Assembly: GCF_008831285.2 (NCBI RefSeq)
Contig: NC_045140.1
Location: 19,776,370 to 19,840,369 of the forward strand
Origin: Nymphaea colorata
Taxonomy: Eukaryota; Streptophyta; Magnoliopsida; Nymphaeales; Nymphaeaceae
DNA: 64,000 nucleotides
Reading direction: 5' to 3'
Both the position numbers and the translations under genes were made by a program. Positions 12,305 to 24,400 of this stretch are shown here, piece after piece (position 1 is the stretch's first letter; each line of letters begins with the position of its first letter). The notes under the pieces are model-generated. The model ran no database searches and was not told the DNA's origin. It was given only the letters and a program-made list of their open reading frames with translations.

Positions 12305-13545
12305 CTCTCACTCACACACACAGAGGGAGGCGACGGTCACGAGACGACGACGGCAAAGAGACTTCTGCTGCTTCGTCTGGTCCCGCTTCTGGAGTATCCG
12401 GAAACAGAGAAAAGGAGAGAGGAAGCACTAAAATGAAAGAAAAAGAGGGAGACAGAGGGGCGTAGTAAGCATGCAGACGCAGTTGCCGCCAGTCTTTGTA
12501 CGATCGTCCAACGCCTTTGAATCCTTTACGGGTCCACCTTGTTTGGAAAGAATTAAAAATAACAGCTCACTTTTGATTTATTTACATATACCATCAACCG
12601 TGTCAAAAATCTGCGCTTGGTCTCCTCGGTAGAGGAAATATTTCTCGAGAAACTGCTTCAAATGACGAAAATGCTCCGTAGTACCTAAAATGACTAAAGA
12701 TCAAAAACTCATTCCACCGAGCGTTGGTGTTAAATTGTTGATGTCGTAGATCTGGACTGCCAAAATTTGTATTAATAAAATGTTTTAATACCTTTCGATA
12801 ATTAATTATACCGAAATATATGAGTTGAATGCCTTCCTTCAACGGTTCAAAGTTGTGAATTTTGTGGTTGTTGTCATATTCATGTATGTTACCTTTTGTG
12901 ACGCTTAAGTTGTTGAAAGATGTACCATATATTTATTTAACATGCAAGTAAGCTAAAACCTTAGAGGCATAAGACTATGTCATTGAGGGTTTTCTTGCAA
13001 AAATGATTTTTCTTAAGTAAATATTATAAAATTATTCATGTACTTTTAAGGTTTTTTTTTTTTTCAAAACCTTTTGAAGAGCACCCAATGAAATCATTTC
13101 TTGCCATTGATATTCATCAATAAAACTAAAAAGAAAGATAATGAAGAAGATCAAAGACAGCACCTACACTCAAACTTGCCAAAAGTGTCCTTGTGATTAA
13201 AAATATTTACATGTGAGTGCCCTTCTTGCCTTTGAATGCCCTTCTTCAATTAAAGACTTATGTAATTGTGTCCTCTCTGGTTAAATTCATAGATCTCCAA
13301 TCTCTACTACAAATAGGAGGTTTAAAAAGGGAAGGAAAGAGAGAGAGAGAGAGTGTGTGTCTCCTCCATCAAGCAGAAAAATATCTCCAAGTGAGTGGTG
13401 ACCTCAACCAGGCTTCATCAGACAAATGTTAATTTTGATTTCAGGATTACATGCTTACAAGAAAATGGAGGCTAATTTTGTTAATTACATAGATGGAAAA
13501 GTGGAGAAACCTTTACAACAATTATGCCAAAAAAAATTGTGGACT
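12305..13545. other. Intergenic: upstream region of the first gene
   Basis: The first 200 bases hold the probable leader and promoter of the minus-strand gene: on that strand they are CT-rich with CACACA and CTCTCT runs. No clear TATA box was seen. The rest is AT-rich with no recognisable gene. A short GA/GT microsatellite lies near 13339-13361. Confidence 0.5.
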
Positions 13546-13972
13546 AGGCAGTGGCAGAGCCACATGTTGGTAGGTGTGGGCAGTTGCCCACACTAGCCTT
13601 ACAAAATTTCTTTATCTTCATACAAAGGCCTTCATTGCTGATTTACGCGGATTACGACCCTATAAGGTATGAAAGCTTTTGGATTATATAAGCTGCCTTT
13701 TGTTTAAGTGGTGCTACATGGCAGTTGCCCACACTAGCCTCTCAGAATTTCTTTATCTTCATACAAAGGCCTTCATTGCTGATTTATGCATATTACGACC
13801 CTTTGAGGTATAAAAACTTTTGGATTACATAAGCTGCCTTTTATTTAAGTGGAGCTACATGGCAGTTGCCCACACTAGCCTCACAGAATTTCTTTATCTT
13901 CATATAAAGGCCTTTATTTGCTGATTTATGCAGATTACGACCCTTTTAAGGTATAAAAGCATTTGGATTACT
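13546..13972 (+). repeat. Hairpin-carrying repeat element with a 141-bp tandem array (2.8 copies)
   Basis: The array units start at 13579, 13720 and 13861 (period exactly 141 bp). Each begins GGCAGTTGCCCACACTAGCC and continues through TTTCTTTATCTTCATA and TTACGACCCT to CTTTTGGATTA. The first unit is preceded by GCAGTGGCAGAGCCACATG (from 13550) and a hairpin, GTGTGGGCAGTTGCCCACAC (13574-13593). The same end and hairpin occur reversed at about 32048-32097, which marks it as a member of a dispersed family. Confidence 0.8.
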
Positions 13973-14534
13973 GCCCCTCAACTGGGACTAGGCTACATGT
14001 TTTGTCAACCTTTTGAAATGCCATGGCTCCCTGCTATGCTCTCATTTCCTATTCAATGTCCTTCAGTTTCTTCCCTTCGGTATGGAACAAAAGTTTGAGT
14101 CATCTTACCTGGAGCCATGGGTTTAAGTGTCCAAGCAGTGACGGTCTAGCCCTTTCTTATTGGAGCACTAGTGAATTTCCACAATACAATTATTTAAACA
14201 TCAAGTACATGTATATTTGACATCAAATGGCATGTATAAGCATAAGAATGCCCTCTCAAGATGATATACTTGTTGTTTGGCAATTAATTATGCATGCCAT
14301 TGACATTATGTAATGATTTATTGGCACACATTTAGCAAAAGGAGGCTCAAACCTAAAGTTGCTTGAGCGATATAGGGAGAGAGATTTATGAGTTCCTGCA
14401 ATGTGACCATGACTAGTTGGGCCAGAACAACTTAGTCCACATGTATGATTGATGACCTACAAATATATCATTACACGTAGCAATTCACTTGAAAGGGTTT
14501 TCTATTTATGGTATATTGAATTACTTTGTTACAT

Positions 14535-14747
14535 AAGCCTAAAGGGTTGTAGCATACTAGGCAACAAGGCGGTTCACTTCTTAAGGAGCTTGGGTTCAAA
14601 TCCTGAGGTGGTTACTGTCTTATCCCAGTTCTTTCTTTCTGTGGACTATATGAGTCATGAAGCAAGTTATGTGAAACCCTTGGGTAGGGAGGAGAGTTGA
14701 AGTCTCTCCTAAGGGTAGTGGAACGAACCACTCACCTTTAAAAAAAA
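14535..14747 (+). mobile_element. tRNA-derived SINE with intact target-site duplications
   Basis: The 213-bp element carries a pol III A-box-like TAGCATACTAGG (14550-14561) and a consensus B box GGTTCAAATCC (14593-14603), about 32 bp apart. It ends in an A-run (14740-14749). It is flanked by 16-bp direct repeats, AATTACTTTGTTACAT (14519-14534) and AATTGCTTTGTTACAT (14748-14763), which differ at one base. This is the layout of a recent L1-mobilised plant SINE. No open frame is expected or present. Confidence 0.9.
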
Positions 14748-14763
14748 AATTGCTTTGTTACAT

Positions 14764-15565
14764 GATACATATGTAAACTCAACTAAGTTCCTTGATTGGT
14801 ACAATTAAAAATTTCCAAGTTTCCATTATAACCAAACAAAGATCATACTATAAACAAAAATAGATAAAACTCACTATAACTGGATAACTATATGGCAGCT
14901 CACAGTCAAGAGATTGGAAGTTTGAATCCTATGGTCACTTTCATGTTTTGGTGTTTTCTGAATTACATATGGTGGTAAGTGCAACACTCGAGTTGAATGA
15001 TGTACCATACGTCTATCAAAAACCTTAAAGGTATAAAGATAAACGGTATAATGTACCAATAGTCCACTTGAATTGAATGATATACCATAAGATCTGCCCA
15101 CTTAAGTGAAGCAAGCTACTACACTGATGTTTTATGTCGTAAACGGTTTTTTAAAATAAACATTAAAAGAAACTACAATAAAGCACTCGATCCTTGAGTG
15201 AGTTAAGAGGAGGCTGCTTTCCATGTTAGGCATTTCTGCCTTTTGAAAGGGGTCATTTTTTGGATTTCATTTTTTCAAAAATGAATATTTTTTTCTTATA
15301 ATCAAGCTTTTTTTGTTCCTTTCTAACTAGTTATTTTCATTTGCATGTTGTAATAGTTCAATTGTGTACCAAATTTAAAATTTGTAGTAGATGCAGTTTC
15401 TTTGATTTTCATGGATCTCATCAAACACAGGAAATCATCCTTTTCCAACCTGTCCACATAAACCAAAGAACCGAAGCGACTTGCTATTCCACCTTTTCCA
15501 GACTTGAGATTTCTCGCCGGGTCTCAGACACTCAGTCTCCCTCTCTCGCTCGGTGCGTGTAAGCA
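14764..15565. other. Intergenic, AT-rich, upstream of the 15.6-kb ORF
   Basis: No gene was recognised. A GGAAGTTTGAATCCTATGG stretch at about 14926 is B-box-like but has no convincing A box or target duplication. The last 50 bases before the ORF at 15566 are a CT-rich plant-promoter-type tract (CTCAGTCTCCCTCTCTCGCT). Confidence 0.4.
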
Positions 15566-15979
15566 ATGGCGACATATTGCCTACGGCTCGCTCTGAGTTG
15601 CAGAAAGATATCAGCCGTGGTGGTGAGGGCGGGGACAGATTCCATCGTGGCCATGGCGGATTCAATGGAACCCGAGTTCCTACCTCAGTACAGGGCCAAT
15701 GAGAACCGGATGCCACGCTGCAAAAGCTTCTGGGACGCAAAGGTCGCCTCCAAGGTCGGCGACAACTTGGGCAGCAGGCTCTCCGGGATCAGCGTCTCCC
15801 ACGTGGAGGTGGACGCGGACGAGGAGGCATCCCGCCCCCTGCATTACCGAAGGAACGTTGCCCCCTTCTTCGATTCCTTGCAGAGGAGGGGGATTCGCGT
15901 CCATGGATTGCAGTGCTCACCACCGGAAACGGCGACGACGACGACGACGACGGTTAATCGGGAAAAATTCGAATCATAA
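15566..15979 (+). CDS. Small hypothetical protein, 137 aa, possibly organelle-targeted
   Basis: A single uninterrupted frame starts at the ATG at 15566, just after a CT-rich tract. It has a markedly higher GC content than the flanking DNA, which supports coding. The first 23 residues contain Arg/Lys and no acidic residues (MATYCLRLALSCRKISAVVV), compatible with a mitochondrial or plastid presequence. The middle carries SRLSGISVSHVEVDADEE, then RPLHYRRNVAPFFDSLQRRG, then a Thr run from an ACG repeat near the C-terminus. I do not recognise the family. An AATAAA-type signal follows at about 16183. A first exon of a longer spliced gene is possible. Confidence 0.45.
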   Translation: MATYCLRLALSCRKISAVVVRAGTDSIVAMADSMEPEFLPQYRANENRMPRCKSFWDAKVASKVGDNLGSRLSGISVSHVEVDADEEASRPLHYRRNVAPFFDSLQRRGIRVHGLQCSPPETATTTTTTVNREKFES

Positions 15980-18403
15980 GGTGATGGCTGGTCTGGGAAG
16001 GGGAAAAGGAAACAGTATGTCCATGTTGCGTTTCGTAAACCCTAGGTTTCCTTTCTCCCTCGTTGCAGAACCAGCCGTGTTTAAATTTGCTACTCCAGTT
16101 AGAAAACTTACAGGAAACTCAAATATTTTCATTCTTTGGATAAAAGCTTTTGTACGAGTATCTTCCACATGATGGGTGATTGAATAAAAATGAAATGCCC
16201 ATTTTTCCAATGTAAAGTTATGTTAAATTGCAAGAAAAAACTCTGCATCGACCATCTATTCGCTGTTTCCAAATCCCTTTTATGTGTTCGTTGAAACAAT
16301 TTGAAGTTTAACCACGTAGATGGCATTTATCTGCTTCAGATTTGAAAACAACTTGCAACTTTAGAAGGACGCTCATATTCATCCTTGTAAGCGAAGAGCT
16401 TTGGATTTTCCAGGCTAATGCATGCTCTGGTCCAGGATTCGAAGCTCCGCTTCAGTGTTTAACGGATGTACATGGAAGATTTTGCAGTCGTAGGCCATTC
16501 AGTAATCCCAACTACCAATGTCTGAGTAGCGAACATGGCAAGAAAAACAGAGGATTGTATTAGTTTTACAGCTTTTTGGAAAGGAGGGATGACCAGGCGT
16601 CTATTTCTTTTCCTTTTTTCTTCAACAATGGGGAAGAATCACCGGTTTCTTGGCATGTTTCCAGGACTCTGTTTTGCAAACAAAAATGGTGAACAAGATG
16701 ACGTTACATTTTTGAAACAAGAATATGGTATTCTTCAAACGTCTTTTTCATTTTACGAGTCAATCTTGATTCGTTCGCATCCTGACTCCTGAGTGGCAGA
16801 AACTGACTGTTTAACATGCATGTTGCTGCAGGTTCCCTTGCATCCTTTGGTCTTCTGTGTACTTCACCATCACCAGACCGTTTAACCCCACTTCTCCAAA
16901 CCATGAACCGTCACACTTGCCATAACTCATAAGACCGCCCATGGAATTCCGAAATAACAGACTTGGAAACAAGCCTTTACATGACATGCAAACTGTCGTT
17001 AACTGTCCTGCAATGTTGCACATTCTTGCATCCATCAACCAAAGTAACTTAAGCTATCATCCACAGATTATGGTGTTAATACAGTTGTGGATATCAAAGC
17101 AATCGTTTAGAATTTAGATACTTCTGGGCAGGCTAAGTACCATACCTGGCTATCTTACACAGCTAGTACTGGAATTAACATGTCTAGAAGCATTTCTTGC
17201 TTCTGACAACGATCATGGTTCATGATCTCCATTAGTGGCCTCCATATTTTGCTCGCACCAAGAGCACTTCAGCACCTAAACAACAGAACAAACATTTATA
17301 GAGAATGATTTATCAATTTAAAACTGCCAAACATAGGTTGGCTAGCTAGTGTAGGAAGGATATGTATGGGAGGAGCCGCTGTCCCAACATTTAGCATAAA
17401 AAACACACACACCCATTGAAGATGCAGATAGATAGTGAATTTGAAATGACCAAAATGTCCAAAGAAGGCTCTTTCCCAATAAAGGCAAAAATGGAGGGGA
17501 AAGATGTATCAGACATATGAAATCTCGACACTTAACACGTAGAAAGTCCATTATAATATGGAACATTAATAATATGGAACATTAAGGGACGAGCATGCAC
17601 CCCATTAATCAGAACAATGACATTGATCGAACGATCGAACTTCTTCATACTCATCAACTACTAAGTCAGCACGTCATGTCATGACATGTGAATACTACTC
17701 CACCAGTACCACTGGCTGTCCTAATATTCTTAGAACTTGGTTTGAGGGACAAAAGAGATGCCTAGCCCTCCTTAATACATATATAATTCGGAGATGAGCC
17801 CCTAAACATGCTCAAATTTATGCTTTAATATGGGCATGATGATTAGACAAAGCTTATTATATATATAAAAAAAAGTCTTAAAGGTTAAAGGTTTTACATA
17901 GAAAGTGGTTTCCCCAGGGGGAGAGACAGACAAGACAAAGCTCATAATCTCAGCTCTAACTAGGGGCGGAGTCAAGGTAGGACCTGCATGAGCCTTGTCC
18001 CCATATTAAAAAAAAATTAAAAATTTACATGTAAGTTTTTAAAAAAATTTACTTGTTCTATATAAAAATTTCGAAAAATGATATTTCGGCCCTAATCAAA
18101 ATTTAAAAAACTTTAATTCGGCCGTCTTCATAAAAAAAAGTTTCTGGTTGGCTCGAACCTATTAATTGGTTCTCAAGCTAACTAGACTTGTTTAAGATTG
18201 ATCTTAAGCCCATAATGTATGAAGTAGGGCCTATTTATCATAAAGGTGATTGAGCATACCAGACCTAAAACATTGAATAATAACATAAAAATGTCAGAGA
18301 ATTAGACGTGCATGGTTGATCCATTTGGAGTGCAGTGAAGGACCCCTTTGATATACATTGAAAACGAAGTCGTCGGAAACTTAGACGTGCGCGGTTGATC
18401 GTC
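15980..18403. other. Intergenic between the small ORF and MLO
   Basis: No gene was recognised; open frames here are short and resemble nothing known to me. At about 17955-18130 is a degraded copy of the hairpin-repeat family (GGGGCGGAGTCAAGG followed by an AT-rich body), oriented as at 13546. Confidence 0.4.
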
Positions 18404-18416
18404 ATATATAATAAAT
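18404..18416 (+). promoter_or_regulatory. Probable TATA box of the MLO gene
   Basis: ATATATAATAAAT lies about 40 bp before the MLO start codon, with a (GA)n leader between (about 18431-18454). The spacing would give a very short 5' leader. This is a sequence match only. Confidence 0.45.
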
Positions 18417-18454
18417 ATGGGCTTGTTTCAGAGAGAGAGAGAGAGAGAGAGAGA

Positions 18455-21400
18455 ATGGCTGCTGGTTCAGGAGGAGGTGGTGTGGAGACGACGCCGACTT
18501 GGATCGTAGCGTTGGTGTGTTCTGCCATCATCTTCATCTCCATCTTGGTCGAGAGAATCCTTCATCATCTCGGCAAGGTAATCAAGCCTCGATCTTCTTC
18601 AACATAATTAATTGGATTCTCTCTTTGTCTGTTTCATTGTCACCCCACAATTCTGCGAAGGCAGATACCAGCTCAGATTGATCAGAGTTAATTATCAATC
18701 TAGTTAGTTAGTTGAAGAGTTTATCCATTTTGGCTGTTTCAGAGATGGAAGAAGAAGAATAGAAAGGCACTTCATGAATCGTTGCTTAAAGTGAAGGAAG
18801 GTACCCCAGTTTGTTTCCTCTTAAATTTCAGGCCTGTAGTAATTTCTGTTAGTTCTTCTTTTGAAACGACACTGACGGGTGCAATTGAATGCATGATAAA
18901 CTTTTTAGTTTTTATTGTTTTGCTATTTTTTCTCTTCTAGGCTTTGAAAAGTCATGAATATATATATATATACACACACATTAATTTCTATAGGCTCTTG
19001 ATTTTGCTCTTCTCCTATTAAACTGACCTTTACTTACATTGATTGCGTACTTTGTTCTGCAGAACTGATGCTGTTAGGGTTTATTTCCTTGATGCTTGCG
19101 CTCTTCCAAGGGGCAGCAAGCAGCATATGCATCCCCGAGAGTGCCACCAAATACATGCTTCCATGTAAAGCAGCAGATCCAAACCCACCAAAGCAAATGC
19201 ATTACCAAATCAATCTTAGTGCTTCAAATTTCATGGGTAACAAGAGACGCCTCCTTGCTGCGGCAGCAACCACTGACGTCTGTGCAAGAAAGGTATATAT
19301 ATATATACTTATATGCATCAGTATATATAAGATTTGGATTGGATATGTATTCATTTTACTTCAAATAAATTGGATATATATGAAAATTTTAACATCCAAT
19401 TAAGAAGTCATGCGGTTTCGGATTTAAGAAATAACACCTGATTTGATCTTAAATAATCATTCAAAATCTATACATCTGAAAGCCGGTTCCTCATGGAGGA
19501 TCGTAATCCGGCTTAGACTCGGTTTTGAATTTAAACGTCGAACTTGGATCGGAGTCAAACTGTAAATTTAAATGTCGGCTTCGAGTATAATATGGGTTCT
19601 TCCTGGTTCACATTTGATTCGTTCGAATTTGATCCTCATTGGTGCTTCTTTTTTAAACTGCAAAAAGAGGAAACATGAACGCTGGTTGATGAGTGTCTTG
19701 CTTCTCACCCAAGTCTTGAAATAACTCTCTACCAAAGGGCCCCCGAGCCCGAAAAAGCCAGCCAAGTGAGCTTGATTAGTTTTTTTTAATAATAATAATA
19801 TATATTTTATTATTAAAAATATATTTTATATTTAAATAATTTTACTTTATATTTAAATATTTTTTAATTTTAATTGGGCTGCTTAGGCTGAGGTATCGGG
19901 TATCAGGCTAGGGCCTAGGCTTCCGCTTGGGTTTCGGGCATCGGGCCAACCCTGACCAAGTCTGTTTGCGAACCATATGTTAGATGTGTAATAGAACAGC
20001 CAATTTTACTTGCATATGTTCTGCCAAAGGTGAGGTGCTCAAATTCCAGACCAAAAGAAAAAAATTAATTAAAACACATTTTTCAGCAAATAAAAATCCA
20101 GATTCACAAATACAAGCTTGCAATACACAAGAAACGTTATCTCTTATATTGGGACCTCATGATCTACAGTATAAATATAAATAGATAAATTATATATGTA
20201 TATATATAAGGAAATTAAAATCAGCTGGCTGCCGGATGTTGTTAGATGACTAATTAATATTTGAAATTTGCCACTAAAAACGCCACAAAACTATCACTAG
20301 AACACTACAAAGTGCTACTAAACACATCATTAATCATTGCTAATATTTTATGGCTAAAGGTTTTTGGTGTTAGATTTTAAAAATTTTAACCATACAGTAA
20401 CATTAAGTAGCCGACTGACTATATATATATATGTGTGTGTGTGCGTGTACGTGTGTGTGTTTTCTTCTAATCATCTAATGAATGGCATTTTTTTTTTTTT
20501 ACAATAGGGGAAGGTTCAATTGCTGTCTCTGTCGGCCATACATGAAATACATATTTTTATCTTCATACTGGCGGTTGCTCACGTAATATTCAGTGCTACC
20601 ACCATCATTTTAGGAGGTTTAAAGGTAATTATAACTCTAAGAGGAAGTTGCAATATTTTTGCCCATACATCACCTATTGAAATTGGATATCGTTTGCTTC
20701 TATTCCCATCTCTCTCGCTCTTTTAGCATGTATTATGCTGAAATATTACCAATTTTTAAACCGATGGAAAATAAAATCATCGTCAGTGTTTATTAATGAA
20801 GGGATTCGTATGTAGGGTAACTGTCCTTGATATCATATGGTTCATACTAACTTCTTCTATAAACTGGTTTTCGACTGCTCAGCTGTTGAAGTTTTATATC
20901 TATTTCATAGTATGTGGTCACTCCATTGCCTTAAAATGATTATATATTTTTTAAACATATTGTATATAAGTTCCATATATGAACCATTGTTTATCATCAT
21001 TTTACTATACATGCATGCGCTCTCTAATCTAAGTTTCAGTTTTTGCCACTGCATGTGTACTTATGAGTTTATGACATTCACTGATGTATGTGAATGTGGT
21101 TTCACTGATCTAAGATTTCACTTGCTTCTAAGAAGGATGGTCGAAAAGGGCATGCTCAATTGATAACGAGTTATTTTATTCAATCCATGCAATGTATTAA
21201 TGTCAGATGCGCCAATGGAAAAGATGGGAGGAGTCCATCACAAGTGAGGACAGTGTGAAAGGTATCATGATCTCCTAATTTAAAAAGGCAGCGAAGTAAA
21301 AATTATGTAGTAGTTGTTGATTTCATGAGTCCAACGAGATGCGGTTGTGCCTTGCTTATTATGAAGCGACTACATGTTTTGCAGAGACAGGAAGTGAATT

Positions 21401-24400
21401 CACTAGCGTCCGGCAGCATGCATTTATTAAGGAACACTCTGTGGGCCATCTCCTCATCTTAAGTTGGTTGGTATATTACGGAACCCCATAAGGTTAAATT
21501 TCTATTTTACGTGTTTTGATATACTAAATGTATATCATAAAAAAATCTGACAAAGGTCTGATTGGCAGATCAGTGAAAGTTCAGTCTTTAGTTCCATTCT
21601 TGTAAGGACTAATCATCTGAAGTACAATAGTAGATGCATGATACTCTAGTTAATAGGCGTACTTTGTTTGTTTAGGTCCCGAAGCAGCCCTAAACCCTAA
21701 AGCAGAGGGAAAGAAAGAGGACTTAAGCCTCTTTCGAATCTCTCTCCCTTATATATATATATATATAAGCCCAAACTAGGTATAGACATAGCCTTAGACC
21801 TTGGAGGCAATGGGATAAACCGATAAGGTGAGAAAAAGTTTTGGCTTTGGGTGTAGTGGGACAACCCTCTCACTCACTCAAGTTTCCCTCCATTAACCAC
21901 AATACTTTGTAGATGTAGCTATCAGAATAGTAGAATGCATCACCATCACAATGTTGACTGACATTGTAAACATTCTTGTGTTAACCATGGAGATACTAGC
22001 TATTACTTATTATAATTAGGAGATAGAAGGTCACTTTTTATTTGACGGGGTAGTAGGCTTATATTAGTAATGAGCATTTTTCTGTTTTACTATTGAACTT
22101 CATCCAACTGACTACTTTAACTAAATATTTTGTTGTCCTTCAGACTTCTTTTCTAAAGCAATTCTATCCTGGCGTTACAAAGTCTGACTACATCACATTA
22201 AGACTAGGATTCATTCAGGTGAATGTTTGGGAAAGTTTTTGCTAATACATGTAGCTAAAATATTATGCCATCTAATATATTTCTAGAATAATATTTGCTT
22301 GTTCTTATTATAGAAACATTGCCAAGGAAACCCAAAGTTCAATTTTCACAAATACATGGTTCGAGCACTTGAAGTGGATTTTAAGAAAGTTGTCGGGATA
22401 AGGTATCTTGATGTAACTTCTCAATGTACATAGATTATGTTCCCATTGGCACATTCTAACAATAATAGATGTTTGTTTTTCTTCCCTTTTTCTTTTTACC
22501 AGTTGGTCTCTTTGGATATTTGTGGTGATCTTCTTGTTATTGAATGTCAATGGTAAGTTTCATAACTTCAATAATGCTTTTCAATTTTATATAAACTATC
22601 ATAGTTCTTATATTGGCGTAAACAAATGTTATTGACACTGAAAAGGAAAATGGACACTATATTACAAATTTATTGCATAAATAACATTTCAGAGACTTCT
22701 AGATCTTTTTCTCATAAAACAATTTTCATTTTGGAAAAGGAAATTTTCATTGACCTAAGATAAATCTCCCTACTTCTTACTGCCAAATATCACAAATGTA
22801 TGCCCTAATGAACATGTGACAATAATAACTATGAATAACTAACTTTCATATAGTTTGGAACATGATGGTGAAGAACAAATAACCCAACCAGTAGGAGATG
22901 ACTCCATTATTTTACTTTTTAAATGTTGATTCTGGTTTCATCTAGAGTTGCAACTAAATAGGGAATGTAAAAACTTTGTTCTTTACTGACTTTTGCATTA
23001 CTTGCATCCATTAACAATTGATAATTTTGTTATGATGAATTCCACATGAAATCCTTTCAGGATAAAGTTGCAAGTTTCAAATATTCTTAAATGCATTAAA
23101 AATTTATTTTGTCCAAGTTTCAACCAACATTGTCTATGTGACCTAGTGGATGCTACTATAGTTGAGGTTATTTCTATTGCACTATGCATCTCTTTGACTA
23201 TCTTGTGTCCTTGGAAATCTTTCTTTGTGGGATAGATTAATGGGATGTGAACCAATTGAGTAAACATGTTATTGATTATTCATTTCTGCTTTTAATTAGA
23301 AGAAAATATTTTATGAACACCATGGTATATGTCAAAACATTGTTTGCCATAGAAAACATTTTTCAATTTGACATATTAATGTCATATGATGCAGTTTATG
23401 CTATGGTTATCCTTGCCCAAAGGGAATCACATATGCTATGAAGGATATTCCAGTTCCTCATTAACAATGAAAATTTTAAGTTCATTAATGGTTTGTTAGT
23501 GAGGGAAACCTTCTACATTGTAAATGGCAAGGATTTGTTGCGTTTTTTGTGCCAAAAGCAGTTAGTTCATAAGCATCTCATAAAAGGATTTTAACAATCT
23601 TCCACCTTTCTTTATGATTTGCATTATCAAGTGCATGTATCAATAGATTTAATTTTTATGTCACTAAATTAATTGTTTTTCAATGTTTCAGGATGGAACA
23701 TGTACTTTTGGATGGCATTTATTCCTCTACTAGTAAGAAATTCTTCAATAATATATTTCATCAAAATGTTCATTAAATGTGAATTTCTGACCTTTGATTG
23801 TTTATTTGTTGATCAAACAATATATCAATTTGATTGATACAATATATGTATGTTTCTTAATATTTTGCATGTCTTTAGGCATAATTGGCATAACTATTCA
23901 TTGATTAGCTTAAAGGGTCTACATGTGCATTATTCTACATGTACATGGCACCCACATTACATTAAGTACTTATAGATGTGATTTCTTCATGCAATACTTA
24001 ATGCATGAGCTTCAGTATTGTAAAAGTTTACATGTGAAATACTTAGAGAATCTGTCATCAACATTTAATATAATTAGGTCTATATTTTTATTTGTTTGCG
24101 TAACTTTCATCTCTTACTAACAATATTGCCTAATAGAATAACTTTACCATCAATTGCATGATAAGAGGCAGTAAACATGAAAACACAAGTAAATAATTGG
24201 TTGTATAACATTTGCAACAAATAGTGAAACCAAGATATTACCATAGTACTCTACCTCTTTAGTTTCGAGTTGTTCAAGGTCCTCATATAGTTGAAAAAGT
24301 TTTGAACAAGAGATTTATTTAACTTGTATTCCATGAATTCCAGTTGTAGCCACAGAAGGGACCATGAGCACTCTAGCAAAGATTAATATTTACAAGAAAA

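Noticed and set aside
12096-12465. Two overlapping plus-strand frames of 107-111 aa
   Set aside because: They are antisense to exon 1 and the CT-rich leader of the first gene and have low-complexity composition.
14926-14945. B-box-like GTTTGAATCCTATGG as a second SINE or tRNA gene
   Set aside because: No matching A box at the right distance, no cloverleaf and no flanking duplications.
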